Shown one piece after another: positions 56,001 to 64,000 of a stretch of 64,000 nucleotides of DNA. The notes under the pieces were generated by a model. It was given only the letters and a program-made list of their open reading frames with translations. It was not told the DNA's origin and made no database searches. A program made the position numbers and the translations under genes. Source of the DNA: Ascaphus truei (taxonomy: Eukaryota; Chordata; Amphibia; Anura; Ascaphidae); assembly GCA_036426205.1 (NCBI GenBank), contig WSYH01000138.1, forward strand, positions 246,513-310,512, read 5' to 3'. The stretch's first letter is position 1; the number at the start of each line of letters is the position of its first letter.

Positions 56001-56360
56001 CTTTTAAAGCTGTGTGAACACACACACACACACACACAGTGTGTGTATTCACATTAAGTAATTAAATAAAAATGGGGTTATATATAAAGACATATTTTCT
56101 GAATAAAAGGTAAAAGTACATTATGTAAAAAAGGCGTTTGCTTCCCTGAAATATTTATCAACATATGTTGTTTTCAGTGAGATAAAATGTAAAACAGATA
56201 ATGTGTCATTTAGATATACATACTCATATTTTTATTACCTGCTGCATGAAATGTTTTTTTGTTTTTTTACTGTATTGGGTAATAGAAAGTATTTTTTTCA
56301 ATACCATAAATGCTTGTTAAATATAATAAAAGTGTATTTTATTCTTTCTAACTGTTGGTG
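56000..56360 (+). other. Intron 1 sequence of the second methyltransferase copy
   Basis: AT-rich, with a (CA)n at 56019-56037. The last 60 bp share 'ttttatt..t..taactgttg-tgcag' with the sequence before 1061, showing paralogy of the intron end. Confidence 0.5.
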
Positions 56361-56363
56361 CAG

Positions 56364-56571
56364 GGCGTGTGAGAGGAGACACAATGATTGATATCTCCGC
56401 TGGCCCAAATATTTACCAGCTCTTATCAGCCAGTGATATCTTCAAAGAGATTATTGTGCTAGAAACTACTGAGCCAAATATCCAGGAATTTGAGAAATTA
56501 CTTAAAAAGGATCCAGGAGCTGCTGATTGGTCATATGCAGCAAAGGCTCTTTGTGGCCTAGAAGGCAACAG
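56364..56571 (+). pseudogene. Exon 2 of a second N-methyltransferase-like copy, exon 3 apparently lost
   Basis: 208 bp, exactly as long as 1061-1268, with the same splice sites (gtgcag before, gtaaca after). The peptide RGDTMIDISAGPNIYQLLSASD...VLETTEPNIQEFEKLL...DWSYAAKALCGLEGNR differs from the first copy at about 12 of 69 positions with no stop. Downstream, homology to intron 2 of copy A runs to about 57045 and then jumps to sequence that in copy A lies beyond exon 3 (14645). So exon 3 seems to have been deleted. Alternatively, a functional exon 3 could lie past the window's end. Confidence 0.7.
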
Positions 56572-57044
56572 GTAACATATTTCCAACTACATTATTACAA
56601 GACAAATAACACCTGTATGTGCCAGTGATCTTCTTTCCCCGTCTTCATGTCCCATCTTGTCAACAGCTCGTTAAGCAGCTCGGAAATGTTCTAACTGTCC
56701 TTTACATATAGAATAAGCTCCATTCTCCAGGTCATTCCCCATTAAGCTAATTAAGTGTCATTAGCCTGTTGTGTCCACTCAATGTACATTATACAGTCTT
56801 CAGGTAGAGATTAGTCTCTCCCAGTGTTTGTATTTTATACCAAGTGCTTGTATCACACACACACTTTTAATTACACACAATTATAATTATATATAGTCTA
56901 GTGTCTGTTTGCTCACTATGTAAAGCACTGAGCACATAACCGGTGCTATTCAGCAGTTAGATTTATACAAACAGTATGTTTATAACACGCATTGTAAGTT
57001 ACGATGGGACACCAATGTATTTACAGACTGCACAGAACTGTGAG

Positions 57045-57655
57045 CATAGGAATGTCATGTTCTGTTGAGCGCTGAAATATTCCTATTAAGAATATAACAT
57101 TTACTTCGAAAAGCTTGTTATAAAAATAAATGATTTCCATATACAATAAATAATGTCCTTGCCTTTTTCTCTTTCCTAGGATCCAAATAGTTGCATAATA
57201 GTTTTGTTTGGAAAGACATACGTCCTCAGAGTTCAACCTCAGAATTTTGTATATTTAGGATGAGGTCCGCAGTACATACTAAGCCCATACAGTACGTAGG
57301 CAGAATATACATTAAATGAAAGAAATGTTCATTCTAGGAACAAGTGTTTATTCTAATCATACAGCACCTGGATTACACAGACCTCAGGCAACTGCTTAAA
57401 CCACATGGCTACCTTACTACTGTCAGTTTCCACATGCATCCTTTTGTAAACGCTACATATACAGATGACCTGTGAGTGGATGTTACCATGACCCTCACCG
57501 GAGATACAGCATGTGACCAAGTCTCTGCCAGATATGTGCGCAACAACTGATGCTTTGTAATAGACAATAAATCACCATTGTTTTTGAAGTTCACAAACTA
57601 GGTTGTATTTTAAAAAATAGCATCATTCAACTACAGTATCAGTATTGCAATAAGT
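57045..57655 (+). repeat. Duplicated methyltransferase flank (copy B)
   Basis: Aligns with 14645-15250 over its whole length. It follows exon 2 directly in this copy. Confidence 0.75.
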
Positions 57656-58410
57656 AAAGAACCATTACTAACACATCAAGTTTAAAGGTGAATAAAGATT
57701 TATAGTCTTGGGGTAAGGGAAAGAGAGGGAGGGGCTCTTGCCATAATCTGTAGTTTGTAGGTGGTGCCAGGGGTATAGGTAAAAGGAGCAACTTGCCGAA
57801 GCAAGCGAAACAGACCCCTATAGGTACAGCACTCGCCAAAAAATGTGGGTAAATGAAGACATTAATACATAACCTTTAATGGTCTTGATAATTAAAATAA
57901 TGTTGGACAAAGCTACTACTAAACAGACAGCACAAACCCACACGATCTCGAAAGTAATGATATAGAAATAAAAAACTATTCAATTAGTACTCTCTTGTCT
58001 GGTCTCTGTTTGTATGTACAGCAATCCCTCCAGCCAATTAGGCGAGGGAAGCCCATGACCAGGGGGCAAGCCCCCTCCCCCCTCACCTCGCTAGGATCTC
58101 TGGGTCACCGTCGTGACCCCTGAGGGGGGGGAGGGGCAGGCCAAGGGAGGCTTCAAAAGAGGCAGCCGGGAGCTGAATCTGCCATTCTGCTCCCGGTCTG
58201 CAGTGAAATCGGACGTCCCTCTCCTCCCTGCAGGTTAAATTAAGGTAAGGCCCCGAAATGGGGGTCAATCCTGGACACTCCCCCCTCCTGTAGAGGGGGG
58301 AGGCGGGATGCAGGGAGGAGAGGGAGCCCGTAGTGTAGCGGCCCGTCCCCATCCTCCCATCTGCGGCGCGCAGCATGGAGCTGGGGGGGCCGGACTTAAG
58401 CCCAAGCCAC
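57655..58410. other. Intergenic sequence, nothing recognised
   Basis: GC-rich from 58030, with inverted G/C runs. Open frames on both strands lack domains. Confidence 0.35.
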
Positions 58411-58414
58411 GAGG

Positions 58415-58660
58415 GGCATTATTTATTAAATTGTTTGGGGATCCCCCTGCCACGTGGCTCCCCCTCACTCAGCCTCTGTGGCTGGCCCGCTCGGCGGGCG
58501 GGGAGGGGGGCCTCCGGGGAGCGGGGGATCCTCTTGCGGTACGGGCATTATTTATTTAATTGTTTGGGGATCCCCCTGCCACGTGGCTCTCCCTCACTCA
58601 GCCTCTGTGGCTGGCCCGCTCTGCGGGCGGGAGGGGGCTTCACCGGGGAGCGGGGGGGTG
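58415..58660. repeat. 129-bp tandem duplication
   Basis: 'ggcattatttatt-aattgtttggggatccccctgcc' starts at 58415 and again at 58544, with near-identical following sequence. Nearby C- and G-homopolymers (58678-58690, 58710-58721, 58761-58774) flank it. Confidence 0.85.
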
Positions 58661-58839
58661 CGAGGAGAGGCACAACAACCCCCCCCCCCCCCGGTTCTTC
58701 CTTGGGGGCCCCCCCCCCCCCAGTGGCGCTCCGTCCAACGGGGAATAAAGTTATATCAATGCCCCCCCCCCCCCTGCAAGCAGCAGCCTGTATTTGGTTT
58801 ATTTGGTATACACTGGATTATAGGGTGTGTATATGGTAA

Positions 58840-59150
58840 TTGTGTTGCATGGTGTATCTTCAGCAGGAGGGGGGGGGTAGCTTCGCGCAGCCTCAGCGGT
58901 CTCCGTCTCCCTGCTGCTGGGTCACTCTGTCCTCCCTCCCGGCAGCAGCGCGGGGGACGAGCTGGTGCAGGGAGGATTAAGCACAGGGCTGAACATGGGA
59001 CACCCAGTGACCGCGTGGGGGGTCTATTAACCACCACAGGGTCTTGGGGGAGGCCGTCTGTAGCATAGTCGCCGTTAACACCGTTATTGCCCTGTTACCA
59101 ATGCATGTTTCTTTCAACATTGAATAAAGTTATATCACTGCTATAATCGC
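58840..59150. other. GC-rich sequence, no gene supported
   Basis: No recognisable coding sequence. AATAAAG occurs at 59123. Confidence 0.3.
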
Positions 59151-59159
59151 CGCGGGGTG

Positions 59160-60090
59160 TCGCTGCATACCGCATTCGTAGTGATAACGGGCGGTATGTG
59201 GGGCATACAGGGTATACGCCTCAGTGTGGTTATAATGCGCTGTATTCGGGGTATAGGGCATAGATGCTGCATTCGAGGTACAATTTGCTGTAATTGGATT
59301 ACATGGTGTATATAGTGTATGTACTGCATTCGTGGTTACGTGCGGTAGTTGGATCACATGGTATATGTACCGCATTCGAGGGTACGATGTGTGGCAATTG
59401 GGCTACATGGGTATATAGTGTATATACTGCATTCACGGCTACGTGCTATATTTGGATTATAGGGTGTGTATATATACTGCATTCGAGGTTACAATGTGCT
59501 GTAATTGGTTTACAGGGCGTATATAGTGTATATACTGCATTCAGGGTTACGTGCTGTATTGGGATTATATGGGGCATATATGCTGCATTCGATGTTATAA
59601 GGTGTAAGGAAGGGTTTAGGTATTGTAGGGGTAAACGTGACAGGGTTACACGGGTATATAGGGTATATATACAGTACCGCAGTCGTGGTTGCGTGCTGTA
59701 TTTGGATTATATGGTGTATATATACGGCATTCGAGGTTACGTGCGGCGTATATACTGCGTTCACGGTTACGCGCTGTATTTGAACTATATAGTGTTTATA
59801 GACCGCAGTCGCGATTATCTGCGGTTTCAAAGGATACGTATATACTGCATTCATGGTTACGTGCTGGGTCCCGAATATAGGGTTTATATACCACATGCGT
59901 GGTTACATGCTGGGTTTGGCCCATATGGCGTATATACTGCATGCGTGGTTACGGGCCGTTTTGTGGAGCATATGGTATGCGTGTACACTGCCTTTGGAGG
60001 TCATCTGCAGTATTGGTCCAGCGTTACATACTACATCCAAGATTATGTGGTGTATACGGTAGGTATATACTGCATTCAGGGTATAACGCA
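59160..60090. repeat. Minisatellite 1, about 45-60 bp degenerate unit
   Basis: More than fifteen units with 'tatatactgcattc', 'ggttacgtgctgtatttgg' and 'attatagggtgt' words. Frames such as 59294-60145 are repeat products. Confidence 0.85.
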
Positions 60091-60097
60091 TGTAGGG

Positions 60098-60575
60098 GTT
60101 AATCTCACTTCCTGTTCAGCGCATGCCCTGGTATGGTATGGGTAATCCCACTTCCTGTTCAGCACATGGCCCTACTATTGTACGGGTAATCCCACTTCCT
60201 GTTAAGCACATGGCCCTGCTATTGTATGGGCAACCCCACTTCCTGTTCAGCACATGGCCCTGCTATTGTATGGGCAACCCCACTTCCTGTTCAGCACATG
60301 GCCCTGCTATTGTAGGGGTAACCCCACTTCCTGTTCAGCACATGGCCGCATGGCCCTGCTATTGTAGGGGTAAACCCACTTCCCATTCAGCGCATGGCCA
60401 TGGGATGGGTAATCCCACTTCCTGTTCAGCGCATGGCCCTGGTATCGGAGGGGTAATCCCACTTCCTGTTCAGCGCATGGCCCTGGTATCGGAGGGGTAA
60501 CCCCACTTCCCGTTCAGCGCACGGCCAGGGATGGTGCAGGTAATTCCACTTCCTATTCAGCGCATGGCCCGTTGA
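60098..60575. repeat. Minisatellite 2, 44-bp unit
   Basis: About eleven units 'gtaatcccacttcctgttca' followed by 'gcacatggccctgctattg'; period 44 bp (for example 60142 and 60186). Confidence 0.9.
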
Positions 60576-60661
60576 GCGGACAAGGTCGACACGGTCCCGC
60601 ATGCGAGGACGCGCGGCCCTCATGAAGTAATGAGGGCGCCCCCATCCAGGCTGAGCGCCAT

Positions 60662-61275
60662 GGTAAATGCGCGCGTGTGTATATGGGCACACGTCAATGC
60701 GCGCGTGTGTATATGGGCACATGTAGATGCTCGCGTGGGCACACGTAGATGCGCGCGTGTATATACGGGCACAAGTAGATGCGCGTGTGTGTATATGGGC
60801 ACGCGTAGATGCGTGCGTGTGTATATGGGCACGCGTAGATGCGTGCGTGCGTATATGTAAACGCGCGTGTGTATAGGCACAGGTAAATGCGCGCGCATAT
60901 ATGGGCACGGGTAAATGCGCGTGTGTATATGGGCACACGTAAATGCATGCGTGTGTATATGGGCACGCGCAGATGCGTGCGTGCGTGTATATGTGGGCAC
61001 AAGTAAATGCGCGTGTGTATATGGGCACACGTAAATGCGCGCGTGTGTATATGGGCACACGTAGATACGCGCTTGTGTATATGGGCACAAGTAAATTAGC
61101 GCGTGCGTATATGGGCACACGTAAATGCGCGCGTGTGTATACGGGCACGCGTAAATGCGCGCGTACGTATATGGGCACACGTAAATGCGCGCGTGTATAG
61201 TGGCACAATTAAATGCGCGCGTGTGAGTATATGGGCACACGTAAATGCGCGCTTGTGTATATGGCCACACGTAAA
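60662..61275. repeat. Minisatellite 3, 30-bp alternating purine-pyrimidine unit
   Basis: About twenty units 'gtaaatgcgcgcgtgtgtat' plus 'atgggcacac'. The period of 30 is a multiple of three, so long frames such as 60426-61208 (minus) appear without being genes. CGCGCGTGTGT tracts are prone to Z-DNA. Confidence 0.92.
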
Positions 61276-61289
61276 AAGATATCCTTGCG

Positions 61290-61652
61290 GAAAGAACGGA
61301 GCACAGCAAATGCAGTAAGAAGGGGGCTAGATACCGCTGTTAAAAATCCTTTATTCCATGGTAGACATCATGGCATGGGATAAGTTAAAAATCTCGAACG
61401 CGTTTCGGGCCGTCGCCCTTTGTCAACGAGAATACTAAACAGACTGCGGCTACCGCAGCTGATATAGGAGTTCCCCTGCCTCCAGCTGATTGATGACGTC
61501 ATCTGCCATTGGCGCGGGATCGTCAAGGTATAATCTGATTGGTCCATACCCTGGACCAATGAGCTCCTTAGGTTGTCACAGATCTGGGTCCTCCTGCGGA
61601 CGACCTCCCCGACGGCAAGCTATCCTTTAGAGAGTACACTGTCATACAGGAT
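61290..61652 (+). repeat. 5' terminal repeat region of Penelope-like element IV
   Basis: Non-coding sequence before the ORF with an inverted (minus-strand) hammerhead-like motif. Inverted placement of a terminal repeat at the 5' side is known for Penelope-like elements. Confidence 0.5.
61392..61431 (-). ncRNA. Hammerhead-like motif of Penelope-like element IV
   Basis: On the minus strand: helix I TCTCG/CGAGA (5 bp), core segment TTGACAA, helix II GGGC/GCCC with a GACG-type loop, GAA, palindromic ACGCGT and U at the cleavage site. It shows the same two core differences as 53446-53486 (TTGANAA). Confidence 0.55.
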
Positions 61653-63824
61653 ATGGAGGATTTGTATAATGAGCAGGATTATACTGATATGCAGAGTGTA
61701 GGGGAGGATGAACAATTTTTGTTTTTGACAAATACCAAACACACATCCCTAAAGAACAAATCCTTATTCTGTCCAGAATTTTCAAAGGGTCCACATTTGG
61801 AGACTTATGAGAGCCTGGTGGAAAGAGATCTGCAGCTTTTAGCAAAGGGCTATAAGTTCTCAACTTCAGAATACAATAATTTGTCTAAAGAGGAACATCA
61901 GCATTTGTACACTCTAAAGAAAAGGAGTGACATAATCATAAAAAATGCAGACAAGGGGGGAGCTATAGTTGTTATGAGTTCTGAAATGTATCATACTGAA
62001 GCATTAAGACAGCTCAACAATACTGAAGCTTATTGTAAACTCACCACAGACCCCACACAAATGTATCTTATAGAAGTTGAGAAACTTATAGATTTAGGTA
62101 GGGAGTTGCGGGTGTTGTCCAAACAAGAAGCAGAGTTCCTCTTCAATCCCTGTCCCACTGTACCTATCTTTCACCATCTCCCAAAGATTCATAAGTCACT
62201 TGTGTGCCCTCCAGGCAGACCAATTATTTCCAGTATTGGATCTTTGGGAGATGGTGTATCTAGGTACGTGGACCAATTCTTGCAACCATTGGTTCAAAAA
62301 TTACCCTCTTTTTTAAGAGACTCTTTTGATTTACTCACAGACATTGGACAAATCACATGGTGTCACTCTTATATATGGGTCACATTAGATGTGACATCAC
62401 TCTACACTATCATTGAGCACTCACAGGGTTTAAAAGCTATTAGTCACTTTCTTAATTTATCTAATCTTCACCTGGCACAAATCACTTTCATTATGGATTG
62501 CATTTTATTTTTATTGCAACATAATTACTTCACTTTTGATGATCAGTATTTTTTACAGACACAAGGGACCGCAATGGGCACATCATTTGCACCCTCATAC
62601 GCCAACTTGTTCATGGGTTTTTGGGAGACTTATCACATTTTCGGTGACAATAATCCTTATAGACAATATATCAAATTCTATCGTCGCTATATCGATGACT
62701 TACTTTTGATTTGGTGTGGAGATACACAAACACTTTTATCTTTTTTAGATTATATCAATGCCAATGATTGCAACTTGAAATTTACTCATACCATACATGA
62801 TCATCATATTGATTACTTGGACTTGCATCTTTATGTAGATACAAATTTGTTGATACAGACAGATATATACAGAAAGGAGAACGCTCGCAACTCGCTGTTA
62901 AGAGCCAATAGTGCACACCCGAGACCACTGCTCAATGGTATCCCCAAAAGTCAGTTTTTAAGATTAAGAAGGATTTGCTCCACAGAGGAATCCTTCGATA
63001 CTCAAGCTGAAAATCTCAGACAAAGGTTTCTAGCTCGTGGATACTCTGACAGTGCTATCGGGAATGCACTTAATAATGTGAAAAAGCTTAAAAGGGCAGA
63101 TCTCCTACACAGATCCAAAAAGAATAGGCCAGTTGAACAAAAACAAGGGAATTATGATAGAGAGGCACCTCTCTTCATCACCACCTATTCCAGACAAGCT
63201 GGCATCATTCGGTCTATTCTGAACAAACACTGGGAGGTACTCAGATTGGACCAAGATCTGAAAAAATACACCAAATCAAACCCAAGAATAGTGTACAGGA
63301 AAGCTAAGACGCTGGGGACTCATCTTTCACCGAGTATGTATAGAACCAAAAAACCCACTAAAAGTACTATCCCCAATGGGTTCTACAAATGTGGATCCTG
63401 CAATTTCTGCAAATACGCCCTACCTATTAAATCCATCAAGAATATATATACAGGCCAAAAACATAGAATCAATTCTTTCTTAACATGCAATACAAAGTAT
63501 GTGATCTACATTCTGAGATGTGCATGTGGCTGTAGCTATATAGGTAGAACGATTAGACCTTTAAAAATAAGAATTAGTGAACACATCAGAACCATCAAGA
63601 AAAAAGATGAGAAATTTCCAGTCGCTAGACATTTCAATCAATGCTCAATGGGCTCGGTAGACCAACTTACATTTAGCGCCATTGAACATATTGCAATACA
63701 TCCAAGAGGTGGAGACAGGGAATCTCTTCTCAACTGTCGGGAGATGCATTGGATTTATACCCTTGGGACTTTGATGCCCAAGGGTATGAATACCGACTGG
63801 GAACTTAAACACTTTCTCAAATAA
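61653..63824 (+). CDS. Penelope-like element IV: intact reverse transcriptase/GIY-YIG protein
   Basis: 723 codons uninterrupted, the usual length of this protein's core. N-terminal conserved segment LETYESLVERDLQLLAKGY, then KNADKGGAIVV, FHHLPKIHKS and GRPIISSIGSLGDGVS. RT motif A TLDVTSLYT (Asp about residue 246), motif B QGTAMGTSFAPSYANLFMGF (about 300), motif C YRRYIDDLLL (Asp-Asp about 347), then DYLDLHLYVD. A cysteine cluster CGSCNFCKY (about 579-586) precedes the GIY-YIG nuclease YVIYILRCACGCSYIGRTIR (about 615-634) with LKIRISEH. The frame stays open upstream of the first Met, so the true start may be 5' of 61653. It primes reverse transcription from a nicked target. Intactness suggests recent activity. 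The 3' end lies beyond or near the window end. Confidence 0.93.
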   Translation: MEDLYNEQDYTDMQSVGEDEQFLFLTNTKHTSLKNKSLFCPEFSKGPHLETYESLVERDLQLLAKGYKFSTSEYNNLSKEEHQHLYTLKKRSDIIIKNADKGGAIVVMSSEMYHTEALRQLNNTEAYCKLTTDPTQMYLIEVEKLIDLGRELRVLSKQEAEFLFNPCPTVPIFHHLPKIHKSLVCPPGRPIISSIGSLGDGVSRYVDQFLQPLVQKLPSFLRDSFDLLTDIGQITWCHSYIWVTLDVTSLYTIIEHSQGLKAISHFLNLSNLHLAQITFIMDCILFLLQHNYFTFDDQYFLQTQGTAMGTSFAPSYANLFMGFWETYHIFGDNNPYRQYIKFYRRYIDDLLLIWCGDTQTLLSFLDYINANDCNLKFTHTIHDHHIDYLDLHLYVDTNLLIQTDIYRKENARNSLLRANSAHPRPLLNGIPKSQFLRLRRICSTEESFDTQAENLRQRFLARGYSDSAIGNALNNVKKLKRADLLHRSKKNRPVEQKQGNYDREAPLFITTYSRQAGIIRSILNKHWEVLRLDQDLKKYTKSNPRIVYRKAKTLGTHLSPSMYRTKKPTKSTIPNGFYKCGSCNFCKYALPIKSIKNIYTGQKHRINSFLTCNTKYVIYILRCACGCSYIGRTIRPLKIRISEHIRTIKKKDEKFPVARHFNQCSMGSVDQLTFSAIEHIAIHPRGGDRESLLNCREMHWIYTLGTLMPKGMNTDWELKHFLK

Positions 63825-63839
63825 TGCTATCTGATGTTC

Positions 63840-64000
63840 ATACATATCCTTGCTCTTTTCGCCCTCTATCTCTCCCCCCTTTTTCTTTCCTTCCCCTCCT
63901 TTTTCCTCTCTTCCTTTTCCTCTCCCATTCCTCCCATCCCTTCCCACCCCCCTTTGCCCCACCCTCTCCCTCTTCCCTCTCCTTCTCCCTTCCCCCTTTT
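63840..64000. repeat. Pyrimidine-rich low-complexity tail
   Basis: Almost pure C/T on the plus strand to the end of the window, following the Penelope-like ORF. It is either the element's 3' tail or flanking simple sequence. Confidence 0.6.

Noticed and set aside
57785..57825. 'gccgaagcaagcgaaacag' as another ribozyme
   Set aside because: Only the GAAAC part and a short stem fit; no palindromic helix III or core.
59294..60145. 283-codon plus-strand frame
   Set aside because: It runs through minisatellite 1 and has no domain; composition reflects the repeat unit.
60426..61309. Long minus-strand frames rich in Thr-His-Ala-Arg-Ile-Tyr
   Set aside because: They are translations of a 30-bp minisatellite; the period is a multiple of three, so all frames stay open.
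1..64000. CRISPR arrays, tRNA or rRNA genes
   Set aside because: No regularly spaced short direct repeats with unique spacers and no cloverleaf or rRNA core sequence were seen.

Overview
The window looks like TE-dense, intron-rich nuclear DNA of a large-genome anuran amphibian. The evidence is two exons of a nicotinamide/indolethylamine N-methyltransferase-like gene with a second, partial paralogue, plus a typical frog repeat load: L2 and CR1-like LINE pieces, Penelope-like elements with GIY-YIG endonucleases, a Ty3/gypsy element with a PNMA-like gag, Tc1-like transposases, solo LTRs and minisatellites. The species cannot be fixed from the sequence. I see no prokaryotic-type operons, rRNA, tRNA or CRISPR arrays.

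Layout. 1-8.8 kb: methyltransferase exon 2 (1061-1268) and exon 3 (8385-8814); the intron holds a CR1-like fragment, a repeat carrying a hammerhead-ribozyme motif, and an L2 LINE that was itself hit by an LTR element now reduced to a solo LTR. 8.9-14.4 kb: a composite foldback element with nested palindromes and 360-bp hairpin-ended insertions, then a TIR-flanked repeat. 14.6-19.5 kb: a duplicated piece of methyltransferase flank, another 360-bp element, two further hammerhead-bearing repeats, and a minisatellite. 19.6-26.7 kb: a multi-gene mobile module with a five-exon Tc1-like transposase on the minus strand, a divergent BEN-like/coiled-coil gene on the plus strand, and a forkhead-domain gene on the minus strand; long inverted blocks flank the first two genes. 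27-37.2 kb: a probable solo LTR and a complete but dead Ty3/gypsy element (28814-37221) with matching target-site repeats. 37.2-43.6 kb: a large inverted repeat whose two arms date and delimit later insertions (a 360-bp element, its relative, and an ERV-like solo LTR). 43.6-47.6 kb: a second, older copy of the transposase/BEN/forkhead module in the same gene order and orientations. 47.9-55.2 kb: three decayed Penelope-like elements. 56.4-57.7 kb: a second methyltransferase exon 2 fused to downstream flank, apparently without exon 3. 58.4-61.3 kb: a tandem duplication and three consecutive minisatellites. 61.4-64 kb: a Penelope-like element with an intact 723-codon reverse transcriptase/GIY-YIG reading frame.

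The two observations I consider most novel are: (1) the twice-present transposase + BEN-like + forkhead module, with canonical introns and a shared divergent promoter carrying two opposed TATA boxes; and (2) several hammerhead-ribozyme-like folds in Penelope-type terminal repeats and related interspersed repeats, with a compensatory stem change between copies, self-complementary helix III sequences suited to dimer formation, and an inverted pair. Comparing duplicated sequences inside the window gives natural empty sites that prove several insertions and their target-site duplications directly.
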